Shown piece by piece: positions 27,201-39,010 of a stretch of 64,000 bases of DNA. This DNA comes from Anisakis pegreffii. Lineage: Eukaryota > Nematoda > Chromadorea > Rhabditida > Anisakidae. The translations under genes were made by a program, and so were the position numbers. The stretch covers positions 155,685 through 219,684 of the forward strand of contig JAPYMA010000487.1 in assembly GCA_035041965.1 (NCBI GenBank), read 5' to 3'. The notes under the pieces are model-generated. The model saw nothing but the letters and a program-made list of their open reading frames with translations. It was not told the origin of the DNA and did no database searches. Every line of letters begins with the position of its first letter. Within the stretch, counting starts at the first letter, position 1.

Positions 27201-30200
27201 GAGACTTTTTGCTTATTTGTTAATTTTTTTAACGCACGCTATCAACCGATCGATCCATTTGTCGCTCGAATGAAACTTTACGCGATATTCGTTGATTTCA
27301 GTTGGTCACTTTTCTCAATCCATATTTTTTTTGCAGAGTTCATTCTTGATGCTTCAGTATTGTCCTCATGGAACTTATTTGTATTTCGTTTAGGATTTTG
27401 CGCACTTTATTCGCGTATTCGGTTCGGTCGATCGAGGTGCATGGCGTGGTTTTGCGGTCGAAATGATTCCACTTTTACTACTCAATTTTGGCACGTCTTT
27501 TTTAGTTTCAAACTTTACGTTCATCTTTTCAACGCGAACCGTTTCAACTTCTTTCCTTCTGCAATAGATGAGAACAATGTTTTTGAGTGCTTTAATGATA
27601 TGAAACAAATTTTGTGTTCAGTTGCTAACATGTACACTGTCTGAAAAGTTTACAACTTTTCATTTGAATGGAATATTTTGCTCATGGATTATTCTGTTGT
27701 TCGACAATTTCACAATATAAAATGTTTGATTGTATAAAAAAACAAATGATGTCGAAGCTTCAGATTTCTCATCTCCCGACCCATCGACACAACAGAACAC
27801 CACCAATGGTCATGGCAATATTGTGGTGAAAACTGAACCAGGAGAAGAGAATGCAAATGTGAGTTTGTGTTCTGTCAAGAGATGTTGATTTTATCATCAC
27901 AATACTTTGCGAGACACTTAATGTTCTCATCAGGCACTTGTCAATTCGCCGTAATCACATTCCGCGGCGCCCTAGTGACCGACGAAATTGAAATAATTGA
28001 CATTCAGAAATGAATTAATGTCGCCAATTTCGTACTGTGCGAAAGCTTCAATGATTCTTCTTACTTCAGGACAGAGAAGATGATGATGGAAGTGTAAATC
28101 AAAAGAAAAAGAAGAGGAAACGCCCAAAAAAGTTGGTTACTTTCTTCGAAAACATTTCACATTTATGCGATTCTTCGTCGCTCTGTTCATTTCAGTTATT
28201 AATCTATCGGTAAAACGTTTAAACCGACTGAAACGAACAATAATTGTTTGAGGGGGTCGCCGGTCGAGAGACAAAATCCACTGGTGGCGCTGGTGACAGT
28301 GATGGTACGCTCTTGCAATGATAAGTCGTCTATGGTGCGTTCTCGTGCAATCGTACAGATGATCGATGTGTTGAAGAATGATCGGATGCGTGCATTCTTG
28401 TCCGATATCTCCACTGAAATGGTGTGTTCATTCAATCATCCGGGTATTTTTACGTGTTCATAGCAGTTTTGCGCACATTGGAGCTGTTCGTGTCGGCGCA
28501 TTGTGATCCACAAAATGTGAATGAAATTGTTCGTGTTGAGAGAGCTTACTTGTCATAATCTCTCAGTAGCGATTCATATAGCTTCTTGTGCAGTTTTTAT
28601 GATGAGGCGATTACCTTGCCTCGCCTGGTAATCGCCTTTATGATGAGGATGATAAGAAATTTGCAAAGTCATGAAGTGGCTCTTTGCAGTTTACAAATTT
28701 GAAATACAGTGGAATGATTTTAGGCAAAGCTGAATCTAGGCGAAGAAGAGAGTCAGGAGAATAGAGTGGGTGTGCGAGAGGAGTCGTATGCAGATTCACC
28801 GCTGTTGGAAATGTTACTCGTTCGGTGTAATGATTCGAGGGTATGTTTCGTTTTTATGGTTCGTCTCTTATGTACCTTTAACTGTTCATTTGGACAATGA
28901 TCATCCATTAATTGAAGGTATCGGTGCGTAAAGCAGCCATGCAATCAGTTGAAGCCTACTGTACATGTTTGAATGATAGAACTCTTATCAACCTCGCGGT
29001 CAATGCTATCAAGGTTACTTTTTCACTATTGATATTGTTCGTTTGAAAATTTGCATTATTCGTTGAATTTAATGTTGATCAAATTTATATGGTAAATAAT
29101 TTTATTTTCGAGATGGAGCCATTGCATTTCGTTATTTTAACCGTTATGAATGAGTGGTGAATACGAGGTAGATATTGGTTGTTTTCAGCAAGGCAGTCAC
29201 GATACAGCTCTGTCAGTTCGTAAACAGTCAGCCGAATCGTTAACTCATTTACTGTTATCGATGAGTGGGAATCGTGCTGAGCTTTCGGAATTGCTCGAGA
29301 CATCGTGGTTGTGTTCAGTGATGCCGTTGGTGGTGGATCGAGAACAGTCTGTTGTTCAACTTGCATCGAGACTTATTAATGTTCGTTCGTGTTTGTCGTG
29401 TTCATTGGTTCATTTCATTTATGCTTGCAGTTTACTAGCTTCATTCATAGATTAAGTAAAGAATGTACGATAAAAATATGCTTCATTTTCAGGAAACAAT
29501 GATTCAGCCAATCGCAACCAATAATAATGATCTTGCATGGCGACTTTTGGCTGCTGTCGAGCAAAATCTTGATTATCAGTGAGTTAATTTGTTGAAGGGT
29601 TTATTTGTTATGGAGTGTGCTTATTCCGAATAACAACAGTAGTGTTTATCGGCACCAAGTGAATGGCTTTTTTCAAAGTAATTTTTCAGTCGAAATTCGG
29701 AGCGGTGATTTTAGAGGAAGTATTTCAGAATAACGAAATAAATCGTAGTGTTTTGATAGAATAGATAGAAATGAATTTGTCATAATCACTGCATATAAGG
29801 TGATCATTTATAAAGTCGTGAAAATGATCGTACATCATCGAAGCGAATATATATCATAAATTAGGATGGTATTGTAGTGATATTTGTGAGAGTGCAAAGT
29901 GAACTGTAGGAATAAGAATTTTTGTCGTTTAGACGCTCATTATTGCGTGCGTTGATGAATGAAGCAAAAGAAGGGAATCTTACGGAACGGATCGTGAATG
30001 TTCTGTGGAAGAAGGTTGATGAGGTTGATAAGTCGACAATGGCTTGGATGTTACTTCATGAGTTGTGTGCTATTTTCAAGGTAGAGCCATGTTCTCTGCT
30101 CATAGCTTTTACTCTGCCTTTGTTTTTTGAGTTTTTTTTTGTTTCATTAGAGTGCATGAAATTCAGAATTCGTCTCAATGATGTTTTTGTCGCTTTTGAA

Positions 30201-33200
30201 TATTTGTAAGTAAATGCTAAGATAGGTGGCTCGAATTACTCTCGATCTGATTTCACTTACGATTAGTTCTTTTCAAAAGAATAAGTCGAAGCAACGAAGT
30301 GAATTTTTCTCTCACTCAGATTGATCCATCACGTGCCGTTGATGTTTGGTTCAAGAGGGTCGATGATGAGCATCGAGATACGGTTATGTATGTGGCGCAT
30401 ATTATTGAGGCAGGTGCAGATCGGTTGAAAGCAGCCGACAAAACGAAATTGCGAGATGATTTATCGAGTAAATTACGTGAATACAGGTGAAAATTCTGCT
30501 TCTATTTAGGTACATTGTAGATGAGTTGAATTTATGAGTGGTATGAATCGTATTTTATTATTTTATAACTTCACAACGTCGAATATCTTGTTTTGTAGTC
30601 GATTGCGATTCTATTTTGACGAATAAGCTTTGTAGTTCAAGAAATAAATAGTAAAGTTTCTTCACTGAAAGCTAAATATGATTTTAGCAAGCGTATGCAA
30701 TAATTAATACGAATACGAGTTTAAGGGTGGACGAATGCCACATCCCGAAGATCTATTGGTTCTTTTCACGTCTGTACGATTGTGACGATGCTGAACTGCT
30801 CAACTTCAATAAACGATTCCTCAGCGATTGTTCCGGTCGAATTCACGAAAGCATTTATGGTTCAGAGAGAACGTTCGCTTCATCGCAAAATACGTTAGTA
30901 TTGTATTTTCATTTTCGCTTTGATTGTTTCATATTGATTCCGTTTGTTATCCCTTGAAATCAGTCATAATTTGTTAAATCCGGATGAGCGATATTAACCA
31001 AACATCAGATAGTGAATTTCTTCACTTAAAAGTTCGTCCAGCCATTAATTTAATGGGAATTATTTTTTAAGGCGGTGATAGTCGCTTTTTGATCTTTAAA
31101 TGTGAACAGTTTGAAATGTTTGCTTGTAGCGGAATTGTTTTGATTGTTCGATGAATCGTAAGTGAAATGTGATGAAATATAATTACTATTGTAAATATTC
31201 AGTAGTGAGTTAACATCATCGCGATTGGTTCGTATGATTGCATCGATCGGTGAAATCGTGCAGTGCCATCCATCACTGATAACCGAGGATCTATCGGAGT
31301 TGATGCAATTCATTGTCGCATCCGATGTGATTCGAGAGAAAGTCACTCAAATTGGTTTGTTCATTCATTGTTGACATTCACTCTGATTCACCTCTAAAAT
31401 TGAGAATCCGACAATTTTAATAATGTCATCAAAAGACATCGTAAATGCGAGTTGATGTTTGCATTCGTCAAATACAATTGTACTGATGTTGCTCTCCGAA
31501 CATATGTGATTTTTTTGTCCAGGGACCATATTGCTTAATTTCTCAGTTGAGACTTACACTTTTCGGTGTTTCATTTTACTCATTTCATTTTACTCAAATG
31601 ACGTGATTTACGTGTGCTTATGGACATTAATAGAGTGGAAAAAAACATGAATATGTAATGAATTATGAATGAGATGAATGATTCGTTGAGTTTCTCAGTA
31701 AAATACATTTGAAATGACCGATCCGTTTCATTTCAGTTTCACGAAGGCAAACTCCATTGCCAACACAATCGCAGGCCGGTGTATCCAACACGAATATACA
31801 TGCTGTAACCGAGGTTCGCGTTTTCATTTCATTCTCTTCAGTGTTCATTTGCACTGAATTTTTTCTTTTTGCAGAAATTGTTCACCTCATGAGACTGCTG
31901 CATTCACTCACATGATGCAACACAGTCTGGCAATGGACACTCGAATTTCAGTGAATATCCTGATCCATCGAATAAGATTATTTTCAGGCAACCAACGCAA
32001 ATCGAGCATCCTCTGAAGCTGGCCCATCTCAAGGTACAACAACAACTCAAACAAGTCGACCGTTGAGTTCACAATCGACGTGTCACAACACTGCAGGCAC
32101 AACGACGACGAATGCGTTCGTGCAGAGTTGTTTCACTAACTCAGATCTTTTCTCGTCTGCGGTTCGAGCACGCGCCGTTCTGACGATTGGAAAAATGTGC
32201 CTCATGGTGAGCGGATTTTTTCTTCAAAATGAGAGTAAGAAAGATAATTTGGATACCAATTTGATAAGATACAATGTAACGTTGAACTTCGTTATTTTTC
32301 ATATTTTTCAAGTGATCTAAAACTATCATTATACCCTTAACGAGGTAATGATCGTATCCTGTGGGATGTTGCTATTGCATGACTGTCAGCAGTAAACTTT
32401 TGTAATTAGATGAATTTACGCAGTGTCAAAATTGAAATTCTTTTGGATGGGAAATGAGTTCAAGTTGCGTTGGTGGTCAATCGGTCTATTTTTTCAAGAA
32501 TTTGACTGAAATTTAGTGAATGTTCCAGTGAACAAATTGGTTTGCCATATCAAAATAGATTTTTTAGGATGAAAATTTGGCAAAGAAATGTATACCGGTG
32601 TTTGTGAAGCAGTTGGTGAAGAATCCGGACCATTGCGTACGTAACAACATCATTGTGACTGTGTGCGATCTTTGTATGAGGTTAGTCACATCACTCTTTT
32701 CAGAGCTGTGAAACTGGATCATGATCATCAGAATTTTTTGAATGTTTTCGAAGAAGCAGAGTTTTGGGTTTTGACTGCATCAGTTTAGCGTTCGGTTACC
32801 ATCATCACCTGTATTATTTGCTCATCAGTGCAGATGTGGATATATTAACATGAATTAAATCGCTGTGTTGATTTGAAGGTACACACTATTGGTTGATCGG
32901 TACAGCTCGATTATTGCGATGTCTTTGAGAGATCGTTCGGCATTGGTACGGAAACAGGCACTGACGTTGCTCACATGTCTTATCAAGGAGCAGTACATTC
33001 GTTGGGAAGGACAGGTGATATTTTCATTCTGTTCGGCTTTTAATATTCCTCTTGGCTAATTTGCTGAAGTTGTTGTTCTGAAGAGAGTAATTGTTTTTGA
33101 AGTTATTCATTTACAATGATCTCAGTTTATGTATTCTGTTTATTTAAACATCACTGAGAGAGAAACTAGAAAATTATTTGATTTGAAAAAATTTTTGTTG

Positions 33201-36200
33201 AGCAAATTTGTTGGAAGTGTCGGTGCTCTCTGACGTAACACTAAGTTTCTTTTATAATTCAGCATTCTCGATTACTTCAGATAATGTACCGATTCGTATC
33301 CACTTTACTCGATGAAGACGGAGGAATAAGAGAATACGCCAAAATGTGCTTGGTAAGAGCTTGTTGATGAACTGATTTCTGTCTGTCAAAAATCCGACAG
33401 TTTTAAGGTGATGAACGTACTTTGCAAATAATATTAATAATTCCTGGAACATTGTTCGAATGCTTTCAATATTCAGTTGGATGTGCTCTTGGTGCAATTC
33501 CCGAAAATGTTCGAACATCATTTCGTCGAATGTCTCTTCTATTTCAATCGTGTCAGACAAGGAGCTTGGGCAATTATTAAAGCGAGTCAGTTCATTTCAT
33601 CTCTTATTTATTGTTTCTTCATGGTGGAAGATTACTCCGAAAATGATTTTTATCTTCAGCCGATGACGAGGCAGAATGCAATCAAAAAAATCAGTGTTCA
33701 CTAGCTGGTGAGAAACATCGCGAAGATCGTATGAAGCTTTACGTTTTCATGGTATCGATCGTTCACTGTTTATTCAGCTTCTAAATTCAACCGTTCTGAG
33801 TGTTATTGTTAAGATTTATCTTGTACTGAACATTGTTTTCAATCAGATGCATGCATTAATTGCGAACATCCGTTTCAGCTAAAAACATTCAACGATGAAA
33901 GTAAATTCAAGTTGATGGAACGTATCGGGCAAGAAGTGTTCTTGGCTGTCACTGAGAGTTCACTTGATCTGAGTAAAACTGAAGTAAAATATCTACTGCT
34001 CGACTGCTATAGCGTTAGTTTTCCCTTATGTTTTAATCTGATTTCTTCCTTAATAATTAACTATATAGTAGAAGTCCAAATGATAATGTTTAATAAATGC
34101 CAGCATTTATGTAGATGAACACCTCAAGTTCTAATTCGTCCAAAGATAAAATTTACGATTTGAAGAGCGAATGCGATTTGTGATAAAATCGTTGATTGCA
34201 GGTGATGTGTAGTGGAGAGATCAAACTAAAGCATACACTGGGAAGTCGTGGACCGAATGCAGCTGAAGATGATGAAGAGGAAGCTCCCGCTGCCGTTCAG
34301 GTATCTCCTATCGATCATCTTTAATTTCGTTACTATCATTTATTTTTGTCATTTCATTGTTTGAAGCCTCTTATGAAATTCATTACTGAGCATTGTTTAG
34401 GTCAGTCTATAATTTCGAGTTATTATTTATAGGCTGGTGCCAAAAAGGTCATCTCACAAATATTTCGTAAAGGTATTATCGAGGCGGTTTTACCGAGTGT
34501 CATTCAGCTCCGATACTATCTTCAGTCGAAATCCGAATTCTGTGTTTATGAACGAGGCATTTTGCTTGTGCTGAGGTCAGCATTTCAGATGGTTTTACAT
34601 TTTGATTTATTGTATAAACTGCTCATTTAGATTGAATTATCCAAACGAAGGAAGGAAAGTTTGTATAATTTCAAAAGTTTCGTTTTGCATTCCATCGGTT
34701 CTCTCCGGTCTCTCAAACTTCTCTGAGAATTGATATGTGTATTCAGTCTTCGAGCATCGCACTTAACGTGCTTTCATATTTTGCTCAATCAACGTGTAAT
34801 ATTCTTATCCGTGATAACTACGATTAGTATTGATGCCTTTAGAAACCTAGAAAAAAATTGCAGAGAACTTTGTAAAGATCATAAAGAGCAGCTGGATGAA
34901 TTCTTGGCAAGTGATCCAACTTTGAAAGAGGAAATGAGATATGATCTCAAAAAACTTGAGGTTTTATTTCTTTCTATTTTATTGTTTTTCGATGTTCTCA
35001 TTAAAAACAAACTGATTGTGTATTGTTAAGATTTGTATTATATTTTAAAAAAAGTAATGTATAAAATGCGGAATGAATATAAACGAATAAGCGAAAAGAA
35101 GCACAAATTTGTAACAATATGACAATCTTTGATGTTTATCTTCTTGATCGAAATGATGAACCTTTCGAATCCGACCTGAGATTTGAGGAGAAAGAAAAAG
35201 CCGAAGCAGAAGCGCAACAACGTTTGTTGATGTCAAAGGCGAGAAGCGCACGTCGCTCTGCCGCTATGAGACTCTCATCGACCCCATTAACTGCGACACG
35301 CCATCCTCGTGCCGCAAATCAACAACAACCAGTAACACCTCTCGCTAGCAGACCCACATCGACAATCGGTCATTTGATGAGTTACAATCGTTTTATATTT
35401 GCAACAATAAGTATTTGCTTGATTGCCATATTATTATCAATATCTTCAGAGACAGCTACGCAGAATACGAGCGAACGAGTGGCAAGCATCGTTCGGAACT
35501 CGTTACCGGCCACCCGTAAACGACAACCACTGGAGCGTGTTGATGAAGAAGAGCAACCAGCTGCCGATGCTGTTGCTGCTGCTGCTGCTGCTGCAGTTAC
35601 TGAAGAAGGATCGACTCAGAAGGGGATTAGTGACGATGAACATGGGCAACCAACGGCAACAACGGACACCGCTGATGTTCAGTCATCGGCCAGTGAACAA
35701 CCACAGACGGAACGGCAAACAGTTAGTGATTATTTGTGTTCATCGAAGATTGTTGACAACAAATTTCGTGATGCTTTTTAAGTTTGGAGTGAATATTAGG
35801 GCATTGCTGAAATGAAATGGTGCGATAGTGATTAGGATTCGACCGATAGTCGATCGGAATTTCGATGGTGGGATTCCGATCGAGCAAAGCGGAACGTCGG
35901 TCGGAATTTCGACTGTCGAAATGACGAAATGCCAACTCGGTCGGATTCCGATCGACCGAAATTTGGCTCCCACTCCACCACTAATAGTGATTCATTGCAG
36001 CATTCACCAGTGCAGGTGCCGTCGTCACCGCCTGCAGTCAATGCGGGACAGACAGCCTCCACTTCGACACCAGTGGCGTCCGTCTCGGCAGATCGTTCAG
36101 CAGCCAGAAAGAAGAGCTCCATATTGAGTGAAATATCACCTGAACGAATCCAAAGAGACAGTTCATCAATGAACGCACGAGCTTTTTCAACACCAGCACA

Positions 36201-36428
36201 TACGATGAATGAGGTAGGTGACCAATACACTCTCTCATCGTTGCATCAATCATTATCGTTCACCTGCATCATTCTGACTTATTCATAAGTGCTCAAATCA
36301 ATTCAAAACAATTTTGTTTGCTTCACTCGTTATGCACTCAGACTGTATCCCGTTCAGAATTGTTGAAAGCATTTGGGATGCAGTCGAATAATCGACAGTC
36401 AAATACTGATTCATGCAAAAATGATTGA
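24206..36428 (+). CDS. Condensin-2 complex subunit D3 (NCAPD3/CAP-D3)
   Basis: HEAT-repeat non-SMC subunit of condensin II, which compacts mitotic chromosomes with SMC2/SMC4. About 36 exons encode about 1,600 residues (human about 1,500). Family blocks in order: LENVCHRCPDRSDYRTKVAS; MVRSCNDKSSMVRSRAI; VRARAVLTIGKMCLM; VRNNIIVTVCDLCMRY; LRDRSALVRKQALTLLT; MYRFVSTLLDEDGG; FEHHFVECLFYFN; KVISQIFRKGIIEAVLPSVI; EEMRYDLKKLE. Exons: 24206-24297, 24597-24691, 24970-25081, 25199-25307, 25407-25554, 25970-26059, 26267-26394, 26553-26768, 27055-27198, 27394-~27500, 27764-27858, 28070-28131, 28253-28421, 28724-28840, 28918-29013, 29189-29380, 29493-29578, 29933-30080, 30320-30486, 30726-30893, 31203-31354, 31737-31813, 31988-32206, 32568-32680, 32879-33014, 33263-33352, 33477-33585, 33660-33751, 33879-34013, 34202-34300, 34433-34575, 34843-34960, 35188-35368, 35450-35721, 36001-36213, 36342-36428. 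Phases agree at nearly all junctions. The exon near 27.4-27.5 kb has an uncertain 3' end. The last exon could instead be 36674-36814. The disordered tail is Ser/Thr/Pro-rich, with an Ala run near 35.57 kb. Confidence 0.93.
26111..26139 (+). other. Possible 29-nt cassette exon in NCAPD3
   Basis: A TTAG acceptor and GTAATC donor bracket 29 bases encoding GKSEESNTDE. Including it would put the next exon (26267-26394) out of frame, so the full-length reading skips it. It may be chance, or an alternatively used exon that truncates the protein. Confidence 0.2.
35826..35965. repeat. Palindromic TCGGTCGGAATT motif cluster in an NCAPD3 intron
   Basis: The intron before exon 36001-36213 contains several copies of TCGG(T)CGGAATTTCGA, GGATTCCGATCG and GACCGA in both orientations. 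The same motif recurs in the arms of the fold-back element at 43.19-43.86 kb, so this is probably a small insertion of that repeat family. Confidence 0.6.
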
Positions 36429-36616
36429 TCTTATTTCTTAATTGTGCGTTTTAGTAATGAAAGTTTTCATTTAAGTTGACGTTCCGTCTGAGTGATGTGT
36501 CCGCAATTCTGCAATCACCTCCCAAAAAACGTTCGTTTTGTAGCATTTCTTTTTCTTGTTGATTGTGAACAATATTTGTTGTAGAATATTCTCAAATAAT
36601 TTATGTCTATTGTTCA

Positions 36617-36659
36617 AATAAATTTGCAACGAATCAGTGTGGATTGATGTTGAAATAAA
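36617..36659 (+). terminator. Poly(A) signals after NCAPD3
   Basis: Two AATAAA hexamers, at 36617-36622 and 36654-36659, lie 190-230 bases after the proposed TGA at 36426-36428. They favour that stop over the alternative exon at 36674-36814. Confidence 0.6.
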
Positions 36660-36673
36660 GTTGTGATTGTTAG

Positions 36674-36814
36674 GAATCGGTCGAAAATTCGATAACAGTG
36701 AACAAAGTAGCGATCGTCTCGTGCGATTATTTAGTCAGTTTTCAGGAACAAAAAACGGTCGTTCAACGGCAATTAAAATGGAGAAAATCGACGAATGTGA
36801 GAAATAATCGTTGA
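36674..36814 (+). other. Alternative last exon candidate of NCAPD3
   Basis: A GTTAG acceptor is followed, in the phase left by exon 36001-36213, by a 46-codon frame ending in TGA. The product is basic at its end (LKWRKSTNVRNNR). It lies beyond two poly(A) signals, so I prefer it as unused or alternative. Confidence 0.25.
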
Positions 36815-39010
36815 TCACCAACGTCGAATTCTTGATGAGAACAATCTGTTTGATGTGTTTGTAATTCTTAGATATTCGCAGTGGATAACGTGTATCTAGT
36901 GGAATTGTATGCGTTCACAAATGATACAATGCCTTCACTGAATACGATATATTTTGTCAGTTCAACGAGTGATCAATATTTGTTAATGGCTCTACTTTTA
37001 TGACACTTCAGTAGTTTTGAATTCAAAAACCCGTTGTTGCGATAAAAACTACTGAATACTGACTATGAATATTATAATTGACATTGACCTTCGTGAGGAA
37101 TTGATATATTATCAAATTGTAGACACACTCAACCGTCTCATTTCATTTTATCTAATTTATTCGCAAACAAATTCGAAACTTCGTCCATATTGTCAATTTA
37201 TGAAGTGTAGTTTTTTTTGTTTGTCAAAAATACTTCTCAGTCGATAGTTTCAAATATGAAAAAGTAACTGAGGTGTTGGAAGAAACACAAGAAGACAGTG
37301 TGTTTGTTTGGTGTTCAATGTATGATTGTTATGTAGTGCTCATGTTTCATTATTCTCTTATTTATATCGTCATCCTTACGTTTTGTTTTGATCTTCAAGC
37401 AAATTCACAATAAACTTCCAAAATTACCGAATAAGTACTGAAATGCATTTCTGTTTATAAGTTCTTTTATTGTCATTGTTTGTTGTGTATCATCTAAAAA
37501 CATCTCTGAGAATTACTGTCTGTCTTACTGAATGTATTACGTCGCGCAACGATTGTTGCTATTATAGATATGCAGTTTATGATCTCCTCACTTATTCATA
37601 TAATCTTCTTATTAAGATCTTTTGAAAATACGCATTTAATGATTCTTCACCTAAGAATGTAATTGTTGACATTCCTTTCATATGATAAAACTTAATCATT
37701 ATTTAATAAACTATTGAATGAACGTGCGATACTGTTTGCATTATGTAATAATAAGCTGAACTAAATTGCGGTCGACATGAATTCAGTTCCCTTACAAGAG
37801 CTTGACTGCACTCGGTTATTCATTGTCAATTTCCTCAGTGACATCTCACGAAACGATCGGAGATAGTTCAAATGTCACATGGTCAAGTATGACATTCTCG
37901 TGAAATATATATATTTTTAGTATTCGATGCAAAACACAAAACCTCTATCATTTTGCAAATACAAGTTCGGGATGATCAAACACTTCAGATGCAAGTACCT
38001 TTCAAGTAGTAATCCAAAAAAACAGACTGATTGCAACTAGGAAAAAACACCGATACGTTTCTGAAATAGTCGAATATTGATAACAATCAAATCCGAATGA
38101 AAAGATGTCAGCAAATAAGCGCTAATCATTGCATTGGTCCATGCAATGAAATAACAATTACTGCAAGTAGTGCATCCCACATATATTAGATTTATCAAGA
38201 AAAATATGCAAACTTCATATAAAGTAAGTAGCAATACATATAAAAATCTAATCACTTCGACGTCGCAACTCAATTCGATTCTGTACAAAACCAATCTAAA
38301 ACACATCAAATCCACATAATCAAATGGACATCAATAAAAGCTCAACAATGCATCAAAACAAGCGTGTGTGAATTTACAATGCACATATGCGAGGTAAAAA
38401 AGAAATAGGTTGAGAGTCATTTGCAGGAATTGAGCAATCCACAATAAAAGCAGGTAAGATGTGTAAGGCGCTACGGATGAAGTTTCACAATCTATTCATT
38501 TACTTATTTAATCAGCATATCCAATAAATAAATGGACTGATTGGTCAAACTTCATCCGTATATACATATATATATATATTTTTTTTTTGACGATCAATCG
38601 ACCGATATAGAGATCAATTTGATCGCAAAGGAGCACCACACAATACAGAGATCAATATTTGAAAATGCATTTGATATAAACTTAGTAACAATACATACAA
38701 AAATCTAATCACTTTGACGCATTTAATGTGAAGAAACGAAACAATGTTAACGATCAATGACTACTGTGAATGTTCTAAACAATAAATCTGACTGAACTCG
38801 GACTATTGCATGCTTTTTGTTAAACACTAATGGATCTTTGTAATGCTAAACACTATTTAGTATTTACGTTGGGTGGTATTTGAACAGTTATCAATACAGC
38901 CTTATAAGGTAAGATATTATTCAGTTCGATAATGCGACGATATTTATCTCGAATGCACATCATTGTACGCCATCACACCGCTTCAATGCACACCATTACA
39001 CCGCTTTTGG
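36815..39010. other. Intergenic region between NCAPD3 and the TUTase gene
   Basis: No coding frame is supported. A roughly 45-bp direct repeat containing AAAAATCTAATCACTT occurs near 38220-38265 and again near 38680-38720. Between them lie a hairpin (38472-38560) and a TA/T tract. The two flanking genes converge here (tail to tail). Confidence 0.5.
38472..38560. repeat. Hairpin with 14-bp perfect arms
   Basis: TACGGATGAAGTTT at 38472-38485 is exactly reverse-complemented at 38547-38560. The loop is about 61 bases, and a TA-rich tract follows. Together with the flanking direct repeats this suggests a small MITE-like insertion. Confidence 0.5.

Noticed and set aside
35423..36288. Several 70-132-codon frames on both strands
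   Set aside because: They are shadows of the Ser/Thr/Ala-rich NCAPD3 tail and of the palindromic intron repeat.
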